DNA of 64,000 nucleotides from Bacteroidota bacterium (GTDB taxonomy: Bacteria > Bacteroidota > Bacteroidia > Bacteroidales > Prolixibacteraceae), in contig JAEYXH010000008.1 of the NCBI GenBank assembly GCA_023428545.1, positions 1 to 64,000 of the forward strand. Direction: 5' to 3'. The position numbers and the translations under genes were made by a program. Of the stretch, positions 26,738-34,973 are shown in pieces (position 1 is the first letter of the stretch; every line of letters starts with the position of its first letter). Below the pieces are notes generated by a model. It made no database searches. It saw only the letters and a list, made by a program, of their open reading frames with translations, and was not told the origin of the DNA.

Positions 26738-26745
26738 TATCTTTG
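26738..26745 (+). promoter_or_regulatory. -7 element of era
   Basis: TATCTTTG, exact consensus, 25 bp before the era ATG at 26771. Confidence 0.6.
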
Positions 26746-26770
26746 CGCTGATTTATAGGAAATTAAAATT

Positions 26771-27661
26771 ATGCAGCATCGCTCAGGTTTTGTAAACATC
26801 ATCGGAAATCCAAATGTTGGTAAATCCACCATTATGAACGCCTTGGTTGGCGAACGTCTCTCCATCATAACCTCCAAGATGCAGACAACCAGGCACAGGA
26901 TCAAGGGTATTGTCAATGGTGAAGATTTTCAAATCGTATATTCGGATACGCCTGGAATACTTAAACCCAATTACAAGCTTCAGGAAACCATGATGCGGTT
27001 TGTCGACACTGCATTAATCGATGCCGACATAATCCTTTATGTTACAGACGTTGTAGAGGATCCGGCCAAAAACAGTGATTATATCGAAAAAATCAAAAAA
27101 TCGAATGTCCCTGTAATTGTATTGCTTAATAAGATTGACCTCTCGAATCAGGAAGCGGTCATTAAACTTTACGAATACTGGACCAACATATTCCCGGGAT
27201 CAACAATTTTTTCCATCTCGGCAACCGAAAAATTCAACCTAAAGCCAGTGTTTGACCGAATTGTGGAGCTCCTGCCCGAGAATCCGCCTTTCTTTCCAAA
27301 AGATGAGCTTACCGACAGAAGTGAACGATTCTTTATGCAGGAGATTATACGTGAGAAGATTCTGCTTAATTACCAAAAAGAGATCCCCTACTCCACTGAA
27401 GTAGAGGTAGAGGAATTCAAGGAAGAAAATGACCTGATTCGCATCAGGGCAATTATTTTTGTGGAAAGGGATTCGCAAAAGGGAATTATCATTGGCAAAG
27501 CTGGGGCCATGTTAAAAAAGGTTGGAACCATGGCAAGGCAGGAAGCTGAGGAATTTTTTAATAAAAAGATATTTTTGGAACTCTATGTCAAAATAGCCAA
27601 AGAATGGAGGGAAAAAGACAGTTCCCTTCGCAAGTTTGGATACTTTGCAGATGAGGCATAG
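26771..27661 (+). CDS. era: GTPase Era
   Basis: Ribosome-assembly GTPase (296 residues). G1 GNPNVGKSTIMN, G3 DTPG, G4 NKID and G5 SATE motifs are all visible, followed by a C-terminal KH RNA-binding domain around GIIIGKAGAMLKKVG. It binds the 3' end of 16S rRNA during 30S maturation. der follows 76 bp downstream on the same strand. Confidence 0.97.
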   Translation: MQHRSGFVNIIGNPNVGKSTIMNALVGERLSIITSKMQTTRHRIKGIVNGEDFQIVYSDTPGILKPNYKLQETMMRFVDTALIDADIILYVTDVVEDPAKNSDYIEKIKKSNVPVIVLLNKIDLSNQEAVIKLYEYWTNIFPGSTIFSISATEKFNLKPVFDRIVELLPENPPFFPKDELTDRSERFFMQEIIREKILLNYQKEIPYSTEVEVEEFKEENDLIRIRAIIFVERDSQKGIIIGKAGAMLKKVGTMARQEAEEFFNKKIFLELYVKIAKEWREKDSSLRKFGYFADEA

Positions 27662-27737
27662 TACCGGGAATACCGGAGGGCACTATTCTATCCAATGACT
27701 GGATAAAAGTGCAAAAAAGTAACACAGAAAAAATTAT

Positions 27738-29045
27738 ATGAGCAGAATAGTAGCCATTGTAGGAAGGCCAAATGTAGGAAAATCGACACTCTTCAATCGG
27801 TTTGTAGAATCAAGGAAAGCGATTGTTGACGATGTCTCAGGTGTAACAAGAGATAGAATATATGGAAAGTGCCTGTGGAATGGCATTGATTTTTCAGTAA
27901 TCGATACTGGGGGATATGTAATTCATTCCGATGATGTATTTGAAGAACAGATCAGGAAACAGGTTCATTTGGCGATGGACGAGGCCGATGTTATTCTTTT
28001 CATTGTAGATGTTGAACTTGGAATCACCGATCTTGATGATGCCATGGCAGATATACTGAGACGGTCATCCAAACCTGTCATTTTGGTGGTTAACAAAGTG
28101 GATAATAACAACCGTGAGCCTGACGCCCAGGTGTTCTATTCGCTTGGGCTAGGAGAGATCTACACAATTTCATCAATGAGTGGAAGTGGTACTGGCGACC
28201 TTCTTGATGAAGTCGTTAGGTTGCTACCCGACACACCAGAAATTGACGAAGAGGCTGATTTACCAAAATTTACAGTCGTTGGTCGTCCAAACGTGGGGAA
28301 ATCTTCATTCATCAACGCCCTGATCGGAACTGACCGTAACATTGTAACAGACATAGCGGGTACCACCCGGGATGCCCTGCATACACGCTACAATAAATTT
28401 GGGCACGACTTTATCATCATCGATACTGCCGGACTCCGCAAAAAAGCCAAAGTCAAGGAAGACCTTGAGTTTTATTCAGTCCTTAGATCAGTCCGTACCA
28501 TTGAAGAGGCTGATGTTTGTCTTTTGATGATCGACGCCGACAGGGGTATTGAAGCACAGGACGTTAATATTTTCAACCTGATTGTAAGGAACAAAAAGGG
28601 CGTAATTATTCTGGTCAACAAATGGGATCTCATTGAAAAAGACAATCATACAACAGGCGCTTTCCAAAAGGAAATTCGAGAAAGGCTGGCTCCATTTTCC
28701 GACGTTCCGGTAATCTTTATTTCGGCAATGACTAAACAGAGAATTCACAAAGCTCTGGAAACTGCCATGGAAGTATACAATAACCGTAAACAAAAGATCA
28801 AGACTTCGGAATTAAACGAGCTGCTTCTTAAGGCTATCGAGAGTTATCCTCCACCAGCCTGGAAAGGAAAGTATATCAAGATAAAGTATTGTACTCAGTT
28901 ACCGTCACCAACACCTACCTTTGCATTTTTTGCAAACTTGCCACAATATATCAAGGAGCCGTACAAAAGGTATCTTGAAAATCAGATCAGGGAAAACTTT
29001 AACTTTTCAGGAGTCCCTATTCAGGTATATTTCAGGCAGAAATAG
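27738..29045 (+). CDS. der: GTPase Der (EngA)
   Basis: Two consecutive GTPase domains are visible, G1 [12 protein letters not shown] near residue 8 and G1' [12 protein letters not shown] near residue 180, each with its own DTGG/DTAG and NKVD/NKWD motifs, then a KH-like C-terminal domain. Der is essential for 50S subunit assembly. Length 435 is normal. Placement next to era is common for ribosome GTPases. Confidence 0.97.
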   Translation: MSRIVAIVGRPNVGKSTLFNRFVESRKAIVDDVSGVTRDRIYGKCLWNGIDFSVIDTGGYVIHSDDVFEEQIRKQVHLAMDEADVILFIVDVELGITDLDDAMADILRRSSKPVILVVNKVDNNNREPDAQVFYSLGLGEIYTISSMSGSGTGDLLDEVVRLLPDTPEIDEEADLPKFTVVGRPNVGKSSFINALIGTDRNIVTDIAGTTRDALHTRYNKFGHDFIIIDTAGLRKKAKVKEDLEFYSVLRSVRTIEEADVCLLMIDADRGIEAQDVNIFNLIVRNKKGVIILVNKWDLIEKDNHTTGAFQKEIRERLAPFSDVPVIFISAMTKQRIHKALETAMEVYNNRKQKIKTSELNELLLKAIESYPPPAWKGKYIKIKYCTQLPSPTPTFAFFANLPQYIKEPYKRYLENQIRENFNFSGVPIQVYFRQK

Positions 29046-29102
29046 ACCCCATTTATACCAATCAACAGATTGTTAGTGCTTCGGAATTTTTCGATCCAAT
29101 CC

Positions 29103-29110
29103 TATATTTG
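29103..29110 (+). promoter_or_regulatory. -7 element of the GH95 gene
   Basis: TATATTTG, exact consensus, 24 bp before the ATG at 29135. It overlaps the in-frame TTG at 29108 and so argues against that earlier start. Confidence 0.55.
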
Positions 29111-29134
29111 TGGAAACCCAATAAAGCCGGAATT

Positions 29135-31573
29135 ATGAAATTCAAACAATTTAAGAACCTTGTTGCTCTTTCAACATTTTTATTATTAGCCGCCTGCGGA
29201 AATCAGGAGAGCAAGGAAGAGGCAAAATACAGGCTTTGGTACAAACAACCAGCGCAGAGATGGGAAGAAACCTTACCCCTTGGTAATGGAAGGATAGGTA
29301 TAATGCCAGACGGACAGCCCATGAACGAAACGCTGGTTTTAAATGATATCACACTTTGGTCAGGGGGTTACCAGGATGCCGACAACCCGGAAGCCGCACA
29401 ATTCCTCCCTGAAATCCAGCAGCTTTTGTTTGAGGGAAAGAACGATGAGGCACAGGACCTGGTTTATAAGACATTTGTCTGCAAGGGCGCAGGTTCGGGA
29501 CAAGGTGATGGATCCAAAGTGCCCTACGGAAGTTTTGAGACACTAGGCAATCTTAGATTGGAATATATCTATAGCAGTGATTCAACGCCTGCAAATTACG
29601 AAAGAGAACTTCGGTTAGACGACGCAATTGCCCACACTGAATTTGAAATCGACCAGATCAGGTTTAAAAGGGAATATTTCACCAGTTTTACCGATGACCT
29701 GGCTCTGGTACGCCTGACTGCAAATCAAAATGGAAAAATAAGCCTGAACATCAAAATGGATCGCCCCAGGCAATTTCAAACCCGGGTTGAAAACCATGTC
29801 CTTATAATGGAAGGACAGCTTAACAATGGGACAGATGGGAATGGAATGCAATATGTGGCAATGCTTAAACCTGTGCTGAAAGGAGGCAATCTGTCGGCAT
29901 CTGACACCTTACTGATGATCCGCGATGCTGACGAAGTAATTCTGTATCTCTCAATGGGCACAGACTTCAAAACAGCTGATCACGAAAGCCATGTAAGGCA
30001 AATTCTTGACAAAGCCATCTCAGAAAATTATTTAACACTCAAACGAAGTCACATCACTGAATATCAATCCTACTTTAATCGCACTGAATTACAGTTGGCT
30101 GAAAACCAAGAGAAGCAGGAATTGCCAACGGACCAGAGGCTGATTGCCTTTGCTTCTGATGAGAATGATAACGGGCTTGTGAACCTCTATTTCCAGTATG
30201 GAAGATATTTACTGATCAGCAGTGCGCACGCCCGGATTTTACCCCCAAATCTTCAAGGACTATGGGCTAATACGGTGAGAACACCCTGGAATGGGGACTA
30301 CCACCTGAACATCAATGTGCAGATGAACCATTGGCCTGCTGAGATCACCAACCTTCCAGAACTTCACAAGCCACTGATCGATTTGACAAAAAGCCTGGTT
30401 GAACCCGGACAAAAGACAGCACGCGTGTTTTATAACGCCAACGGATGGGTTGCCCATATGATGACCAATATTTGGGGTTTTACAGCTCCCGGGGAACATC
30501 CGTCCTGGGGGGCAACCAATACAGGGGGAGCCTGGCTTGCAGCCCACCTTTGGGAACATTACGATTATAACAGGGACGTAGACTATTTAACGGAGATCTA
30601 TCCGGCATTAAAGGGAGCCGCAGAATTTTTTCTTGATATGCTGGTTACAGACCCTAACAGTGGTTGGTTAGTGACTGCCCCAACAACCTCTCCTGAAAAT
30701 GCTTTTTTTATACCTGGAACCCGTAAAGCGGTCAATATCTGCATGGGTTCGACCATGGACAATCAACTGGTCCGTGAATTGTTCCTTCATACTATGACCG
30801 CAGCATCGATCCTGAAAACTGATGTAGAATTTGCATCAAGGCTTTTAAAAGCTTCTGAACAATTGGTGCCCAACCGAATTGGCAGTGACGGGCGTTTAAT
30901 GGAATGGCTTGAGGAATACGAAGAGCCAGAGCCGCAGCACAGGCATGTATCACACCTCTATGGACTTCATCCCGGTAATGAGATTACACCAGAATTGACG
31001 CCTGAGTTGGCGGAGGCGGCAAAGCAGTCACTCTATATAAGAGGGGATGGGGGAACCGGCTGGTCAAGAGCCTGGAAAATAAATTTTTGGGCAAGGTTAC
31101 ATGATGGTGACCATGCATTTAAATTGGTAAAAAACCTGTTGGAACCGGTTTTCGACAATAGCTTCAACTATTCCAACAAAGGAGGTACCTATCCAAATTT
31201 ATTCTGTGCCCATCCCCCTTTCCAAATTGACGGGAATTTTGGGGGAACAGCCGGGATCGCTGAAATGTTTATTCAAAGCCACGCAGGTTTTATTAATTAT
31301 ATCCCTGCCCTGCCAAAGCAGTTTTCAGAAGGCTCATTCAATGGATTAAGAGTCAGGGGCAACGGTATTGCCTCAGCAACATGGAAGAACAAGCAACTTA
31401 CCGAGGCAACTCTTTTGGCTGTCGACACAAGCTCATTCATTATCAAGATCCCTGATTACGGCATGAATCCCAAATATTTCATTAATGGCAAGAATCAGGA
31501 AATTTCACTCAACAACCAGATGCTAAGTATTGATCTAAAGAAAGGAGATATACTGGAAATCAGGTTTATATAA
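29135..31573 (+). CDS. GH95 family alpha-L-fucosidase lipoprotein
   Basis: An 812-residue lipoprotein (lipobox LAAC) with full GH95 hallmarks: WEETLPLGNGRIG, NLQGLWANTVRTPWNGDYHLNIN, TSPENAF, HRHVSHLYGLHPG and QIDGNFGGTAGIAEM. The Asn pair, Glu and Asp used in catalysis by GH95 (inverting, alpha-1,2-L-fucosidase or alpha-L-galactosidase) are all in these motifs. It probably removes terminal fucose in the periplasm or at the surface. It stands alone after der with its own promoter. Confidence 0.94.
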   Translation: MKFKQFKNLVALSTFLLLAACGNQESKEEAKYRLWYKQPAQRWEETLPLGNGRIGIMPDGQPMNETLVLNDITLWSGGYQDADNPEAAQFLPEIQQLLFEGKNDEAQDLVYKTFVCKGAGSGQGDGSKVPYGSFETLGNLRLEYIYSSDSTPANYERELRLDDAIAHTEFEIDQIRFKREYFTSFTDDLALVRLTANQNGKISLNIKMDRPRQFQTRVENHVLIMEGQLNNGTDGNGMQYVAMLKPVLKGGNLSASDTLLMIRDADEVILYLSMGTDFKTADHESHVRQILDKAISENYLTLKRSHITEYQSYFNRTELQLAENQEKQELPTDQRLIAFASDENDNGLVNLYFQYGRYLLISSAHARILPPNLQGLWANTVRTPWNGDYHLNINVQMNHWPAEITNLPELHKPLIDLTKSLVEPGQKTARVFYNANGWVAHMMTNIWGFTAPGEHPSWGATNTGGAWLAAHLWEHYDYNRDVDYLTEIYPALKGAAEFFLDMLVTDPNSGWLVTAPTTSPENAFFIPGTRKAVNICMGSTMDNQLVRELFLHTMTAASILKTDVEFASRLLKASEQLVPNRIGSDGRLMEWLEEYEEPEPQHRHVSHLYGLHPGNEITPELTPELAEAAKQSLYIRGDGGTGWSRAWKINFWARLHDGDHAFKLVKNLLEPVFDNSFNYSNKGGTYPNLFCAHPPFQIDGNFGGTAGIAEMFIQSHAGFINYIPALPKQFSEGSFNGLRVRGNGIASATWKNKQLTEATLLAVDTSSFIIKIPDYGMNPKYFINGKNQEISLNNQMLSIDLKKGDILEIRFI

Positions 31574-31644
31574 AAGATTTAGTATATGGGGGTATGATAT
31601 GGTCAGAGAACTCACGATCAAACTTATCCCTTAAAAACGAAAAA

Positions 31645-31675
31645 CCCCGGAGTCACTACTCCGGGGAAAAAACCA
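31645..31675 (-). terminator. Intrinsic terminator after the superoxide dismutase gene
   Basis: Perfect 9-bp GC-rich stem CCCCGGAGT/ACTCCGGGG (31645-31653 and 31658-31666) with a 4-nt loop. Read on the minus strand it is followed by a T-rich tail (31644 downward), ending the sod transcript. Confidence 0.85.
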
Positions 31676-31683
31676 AAAATCAA

Positions 31684-32283
31684 CTAACCTTTAAACCGAC
31701 TGGCAACCTCGTCCCAATTGATCAGGTTCCAGAACGCTTCAACATAATCCGGACGACGATTCTGATAGTTCAGGTAATAGGCATGTTCCCATACATCAAT
31801 TCCCAGAATAGGGTTACCTTTCACTTCAGCAACATCCATCAGAGGATTATCCTGGTTGGGTGTAGACGAAACCACCAGCTTATCATTACTTTGAAGTAAC
31901 CAGGCCCAACCAGAGCCAAAACGTGTCAATGCAGCTTTGACGAAAGCTTCTTTAAAGCTGTCTACCGATCCGAATGAAGCATTGATGGCATCCAGCAGTA
32001 CGCCTTTGGGTTCACGTGAACCTCCCGGAGTCAATATTTTCCAGTAGAGGTTGTGGTTATAATACCCTCCTCCATTATTTCTAACTGCAACAGATAACTG
32101 AGATACGGAACCCATTATCTCCTCTATTGTCTTTCCTTCCCATTCAGTACCTTGCAGGGCTGCATTCAGGTTTGTTGTATAAGCACCGTGGTGTTTCGTA
32201 TGATGAATCTCCATGGTACGGGCGTCAATATGCGGTTCCAATGCCGCATAATCAAAATCTAATTTGGGTAATTCAAATGCCAT
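31684..32283 (-). CDS. sodA: Superoxide dismutase, Fe/Mn family
   Basis: Cytoplasmic Fe/Mn superoxide dismutase (199 residues, no signal peptide). Metal ligands are His27, His77, Asp163 and His167 ([15 protein letters not shown]). The second-sphere glutamine is at 144 (TPNQDNPL) with glycines at 71-73 (NNGGGYYNH), the arrangement of manganese or cambialistic enzymes rather than strict iron enzymes. It removes superoxide, suggesting some exposure to oxygen. The PerR/Fur-like regulator gene is divergent and may regulate it (inference). I see no clear -7 box upstream. Confidence 0.97.
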   Translation of the reverse strand: MAFELPKLDFDYAALEPHIDARTMEIHHTKHHGAYTTNLNAALQGTEWEGKTIEEIMGSVSQLSVAVRNNGGGYYNHNLYWKILTPGGSREPKGVLLDAINASFGSVDSFKEAFVKAALTRFGSGWAWLLQSNDKLVVSSTPNQDNPLMDVAEVKGNPILGIDVWEHAYYLNYQNRRPDYVEAFWNLINWDEVASRFKG

Positions 32284-32587
32284 ATTGTTATAATATTTTA
32301 AGATTAATTTGTCTTTTATTTACAAAACACGTGTCATTCAATTTTGTTCACCCCAAGGCTCGGATCACAGGAGTGCGATTTTGAAGAAAATCCAGAAAAA
32401 ATAAATTGTTCAAAACAGGGTACAAGCGGAAAATGTAACCGCCAGCACTAATAAGTACTTAAGATGTGTTGTTTGAAAAAATGTTTGCCTAAAGATTCAG
32501 ACTGAAAATACCAGATTCTTGAATACGTATTATTAATATAATATCTTTGTTCTCCTCGAATTTGATATACGTATATCTTCTTGTTCA
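32284..32587. promoter_or_regulatory. Divergent intergenic region between sodA and the PerR-like gene
   Basis: 304 bp without a gene. It holds the -7 box of the regulator gene, two ATACGTAT-centred palindromes and a further 10-bp palindrome TAAGTACTTA (32452-32461). No small ORF or RNA gene is apparent. Confidence 0.55.
32522..32577 (+). promoter_or_regulatory. PerR-like gene promoter flanked by two palindromes
   Basis: TATCTTTG (32542-32549) is an exact -7 box 38 bp before the ATG. AATACGTATT (32522-32531) and GATATACGTATATC (32564-32577) are perfect palindromes sharing an ATACGTAT core, centred 44 bp apart on either side of the box. Such placement fits an autoregulating repressor; the binding is inferred. 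Confidence 0.55.
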
Positions 32588-32998
32588 ATGAAAAACATTC
32601 GTGATCTTTTAACCGAAAATGGTCTTAAAGTTACCCCCCAACGAGTTGCAGTATATGAGGCAATCGTGAAGATGAAGAATCATCCGAGTGCTGATACTAT
32701 CATTGAGTACATTAAGCGGAAGAGTCCAAATATCGCACTTGGCACAGTTTACAACACACTTGATTCATTTGTCCAGAAGGGCATTATCACCAGGATCAAG
32801 ACTGATGACGATGTCATGCGTTACGATGCGGATACTTCATTGCATCATCACTTGCACAGTAGTGTTTCAAACAGGATTGAGGACTTCTATGATGAAGAGC
32901 TGAATAAGGTTCTGATAGATTTCATGAAATCCAGAAAGATTCCCAATTTTATCGTCGAAGATGTGAATGTCCAGATTGTCGGGAAATTCACCAACTAG
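32588..32998 (+). CDS. Fur/PerR-family transcriptional regulator without cysteine zinc site
   Basis: A 136-residue Fur-family protein: winged helix in residues 1-80 (TPQRVAVYEAI, ALGTVYNTLDSF) and a metal-sensing segment with YDAD and HHHLH. Typical Fur/PerR proteins have two CxxC pairs for structural zinc; here there are none (the usual HHHHxxCxxC is HHHLHSSVSN). Thus the fold is held without that zinc or by other ligands. Being divergent from sodA, it may control oxidative-stress genes as PerR does. Palindromes around its promoter suggest autoregulation. Confidence 0.88.
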   Translation: MKNIRDLLTENGLKVTPQRVAVYEAIVKMKNHPSADTIIEYIKRKSPNIALGTVYNTLDSFVQKGIITRIKTDDDVMRYDADTSLHHHLHSSVSNRIEDFYDEELNKVLIDFMKSRKIPNFIVEDVNVQIVGKFTN

Positions 32999-33092
32999 GA
33001 TTGATTCTGCTGGCCAACTTCATGCAGGTATTCCCTGCTACAGCCAATAAAGCTGAATATTTCACCCCTGATAATTACAATAAACTCTTACA

Positions 33093-33144
33093 GGATCAAT
33101 ATATTTGATCCGGGGGTGTTCATGCCACGATATGAATACCCCCG
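33093..33144. terminator. Tandem hairpins between convergent genes
   Basis: GGATCAA/TTGATCC (33093-33099, 33105-33111) is followed directly by a 12-bp stem with one G-U pair, GGGGGTGTTCAT/ATGAATACCCCC (33112-33123, 33132-33143). No T run follows on either strand. Located between the PerR-like gene and the nucleoside kinase gene; probably a bidirectional transcript end. Confidence 0.5.
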
Positions 33145-33169
33145 AAACTCCCAAACAATGATATTGTAA

Positions 33170-34834
33170 CTAATAGGTAAAACTACTGCCACCCAAAAAT
33201 TCCCTCAACAATGAAGTTGGTGGTATTTCAGTATCATCCATTGGTTTAAAATAGGAAAGGAACTTAAGCAATCTTGTGGACTCTGAATACTCATCCCTAT
33301 TCTCTGTTACTGATTGCAACAATGGCTCTGCATATTTTTTTAAAACAGCCAGCTCATAAAGTGTGGCCGAATTAAACATGATATCAGCATTTTCCTGAAA
33401 AGGGAAAATATTACGTTCTTCACCTTTCCTGACCAGTGGCCATCTTTTGATGGTTTCGTGGGCCGGATATCCCCGATATTTACTGTCCCGGATCATTCTT
33501 CTGATCAAACGGTTATCGGAAGTAGAAATATGCGTGTGCTCATCAACAGAGACTTGTGTGAGGGCAGAAAGAAAAATCTTATACGTCAGAGATGGATCAA
33601 TTTCTGGAAGGAGGTCCGGATTAAGACCGTGAATCCCTTCAATGATAAGCACATGGCCAGGTTTTAGTTCCAGATAATGTCCATCGAAATATCTTTGACC
33701 TGTTAAAAAATTGAATTTGGGAACATTGACACGCTTTCCCTCAAGTAATTCCAATAATTGTGCGTTGAAATAGGCAACATCGATGGCATGAAGCGCTTCA
33801 AAATCATACTCACCATTTTCGTCACGTGGTGTATGCTCCCTGTCGACGAAATAATCATCGAGTGAAATCTGAATTGGCCACAATCCATTTACAGCAAGCT
33901 GGACTCCCAGCCTTTTACTGAATGTCGTCTTTCCTGAAGAGGAAGGTCCCGCAACCAGAATCAACTTGACGTTGTCCCTGCTCTGGGAAATCCGGTTGGC
34001 AATTTCCGCAATCTTCTTTTCATGAAGCGCTTCTGAAATCTTAATTATATCACCAGCTTTTCCACTCAAAGTAAACCGATTGAGATCGGAAATAGTGGCA
34101 ACCTGCAAAATCTCAGCCCAATCCTTATGTTCCTGGTAAATACTAAAAAGTTTATTTTGTCTAAGCGAATCCTGTAGGGTCTTATAATCGTCAGGATGGG
34201 GAACTTTAAGCAGCAATCCCTCATAGTATAGCTCCAAACCAAAGTTGGTAATATAGCCGGTTGAAGGCAACAGATGACCATAGAAATAATTTACAAGTCC
34301 GTTCATCCGGTATATGTAACTATACAATGTCCCTTGTTGCTCGAACAGATTAGCCTTGCTCTCCAGCCCCTGGGACCTGATCAGGGCAACAGCTTCTTCG
34401 GTTGGGATGCCCAATTTCTCGAAAGGATAATTTTTTCGAATAAATTCTTTCATTGCCTGATCAATTGCAAAGATGTCCGTGTCCGTCATGTCACGTCCCA
34501 ACCCTTTCATTTCTGCGTAATATCCATTGGAAATTCCATGCTCAATACTCATTCTGGCTTCAGGATACAATTCATTTACCGCAGCATAGAACACAAAAAG
34601 GAGAGACCTGATATACATTCGTCTACCATCGGGATGAATCATGTCAACAAACTCAATATTCTTTGATTTCACAACCGAAAAAGAGAGTTCCTTGAGTTTA
34701 TTATTGACAAGAGCACCACAAACAGGGGTCTTTAACTGAATTTTCTGGTCAAGGGCAATTTCTTCAAGAGTTACTCCCATTGGATATGTAATTTTCTGTC
34801 CGGTATTTTTACAGTAGATGATAACTTCTTTCAT
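33170..34834 (-). CDS. Nucleoside kinase with N-terminal TGS and threonyl-tRNA-synthetase-like domains
   Basis: Residues about 1-60 are a TGS-type domain, and residues about 60-210 resemble the second additional domain of threonyl-tRNA synthetase (IEHGISNGYYAEM). The C-terminal half is a uridine kinase/phosphoribulokinase-type domain with Walker A GPSSSGKTTFSKRL near residue 296 and DDYFVDREHTPRDENGEYDFE. Such 550-residue fusions are found in Bacteroidota and Firmicutes and are annotated as nucleoside kinases; the substrate and the role of the tRNA-synthetase-like part are not established. The start at 34834 gives a normal beginning. Confidence 0.88.
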   Translation of the reverse strand: MKEVIIYCKNTGQKITYPMGVTLEEIALDQKIQLKTPVCGALVNNKLKELSFSVVKSKNIEFVDMIHPDGRRMYIRSLLFVFYAAVNELYPEARMSIEHGISNGYYAEMKGLGRDMTDTDIFAIDQAMKEFIRKNYPFEKLGIPTEEAVALIRSQGLESKANLFEQQGTLYSYIYRMNGLVNYFYGHLLPSTGYITNFGLELYYEGLLLKVPHPDDYKTLQDSLRQNKLFSIYQEHKDWAEILQVATISDLNRFTLSGKAGDIIKISEALHEKKIAEIANRISQSRDNVKLILVAGPSSSGKTTFSKRLGVQLAVNGLWPIQISLDDYFVDREHTPRDENGEYDFEALHAIDVAYFNAQLLELLEGKRVNVPKFNFLTGQRYFDGHYLELKPGHVLIIEGIHGLNPDLLPEIDPSLTYKIFLSALTQVSVDEHTHISTSDNRLIRRMIRDSKYRGYPAHETIKRWPLVRKGEERNIFPFQENADIMFNSATLYELAVLKKYAEPLLQSVTENRDEYSESTRLLKFLSYFKPMDDTEIPPTSLLREFLGGSSFTY

Positions 34835-34973
34835 TGTATTGTCACTTTTTAAACCTTACTTCTAAATCAAACAAAAGCTTAAAACTACTGAAAATATTCG
34901 TTTTACCCAATGGTGAAGACTTCCAATGGTCTTCAGTTTGAAAGGTCATTCCATCATTAAAGTCGGTTTTTAG

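Noticed and set aside
31594..31899. Open frame on the plus strand over the sod terminator and gene end
   Set aside because: It is antisense to sodA, crosses the hairpin, and has no recognisable domain or start context.
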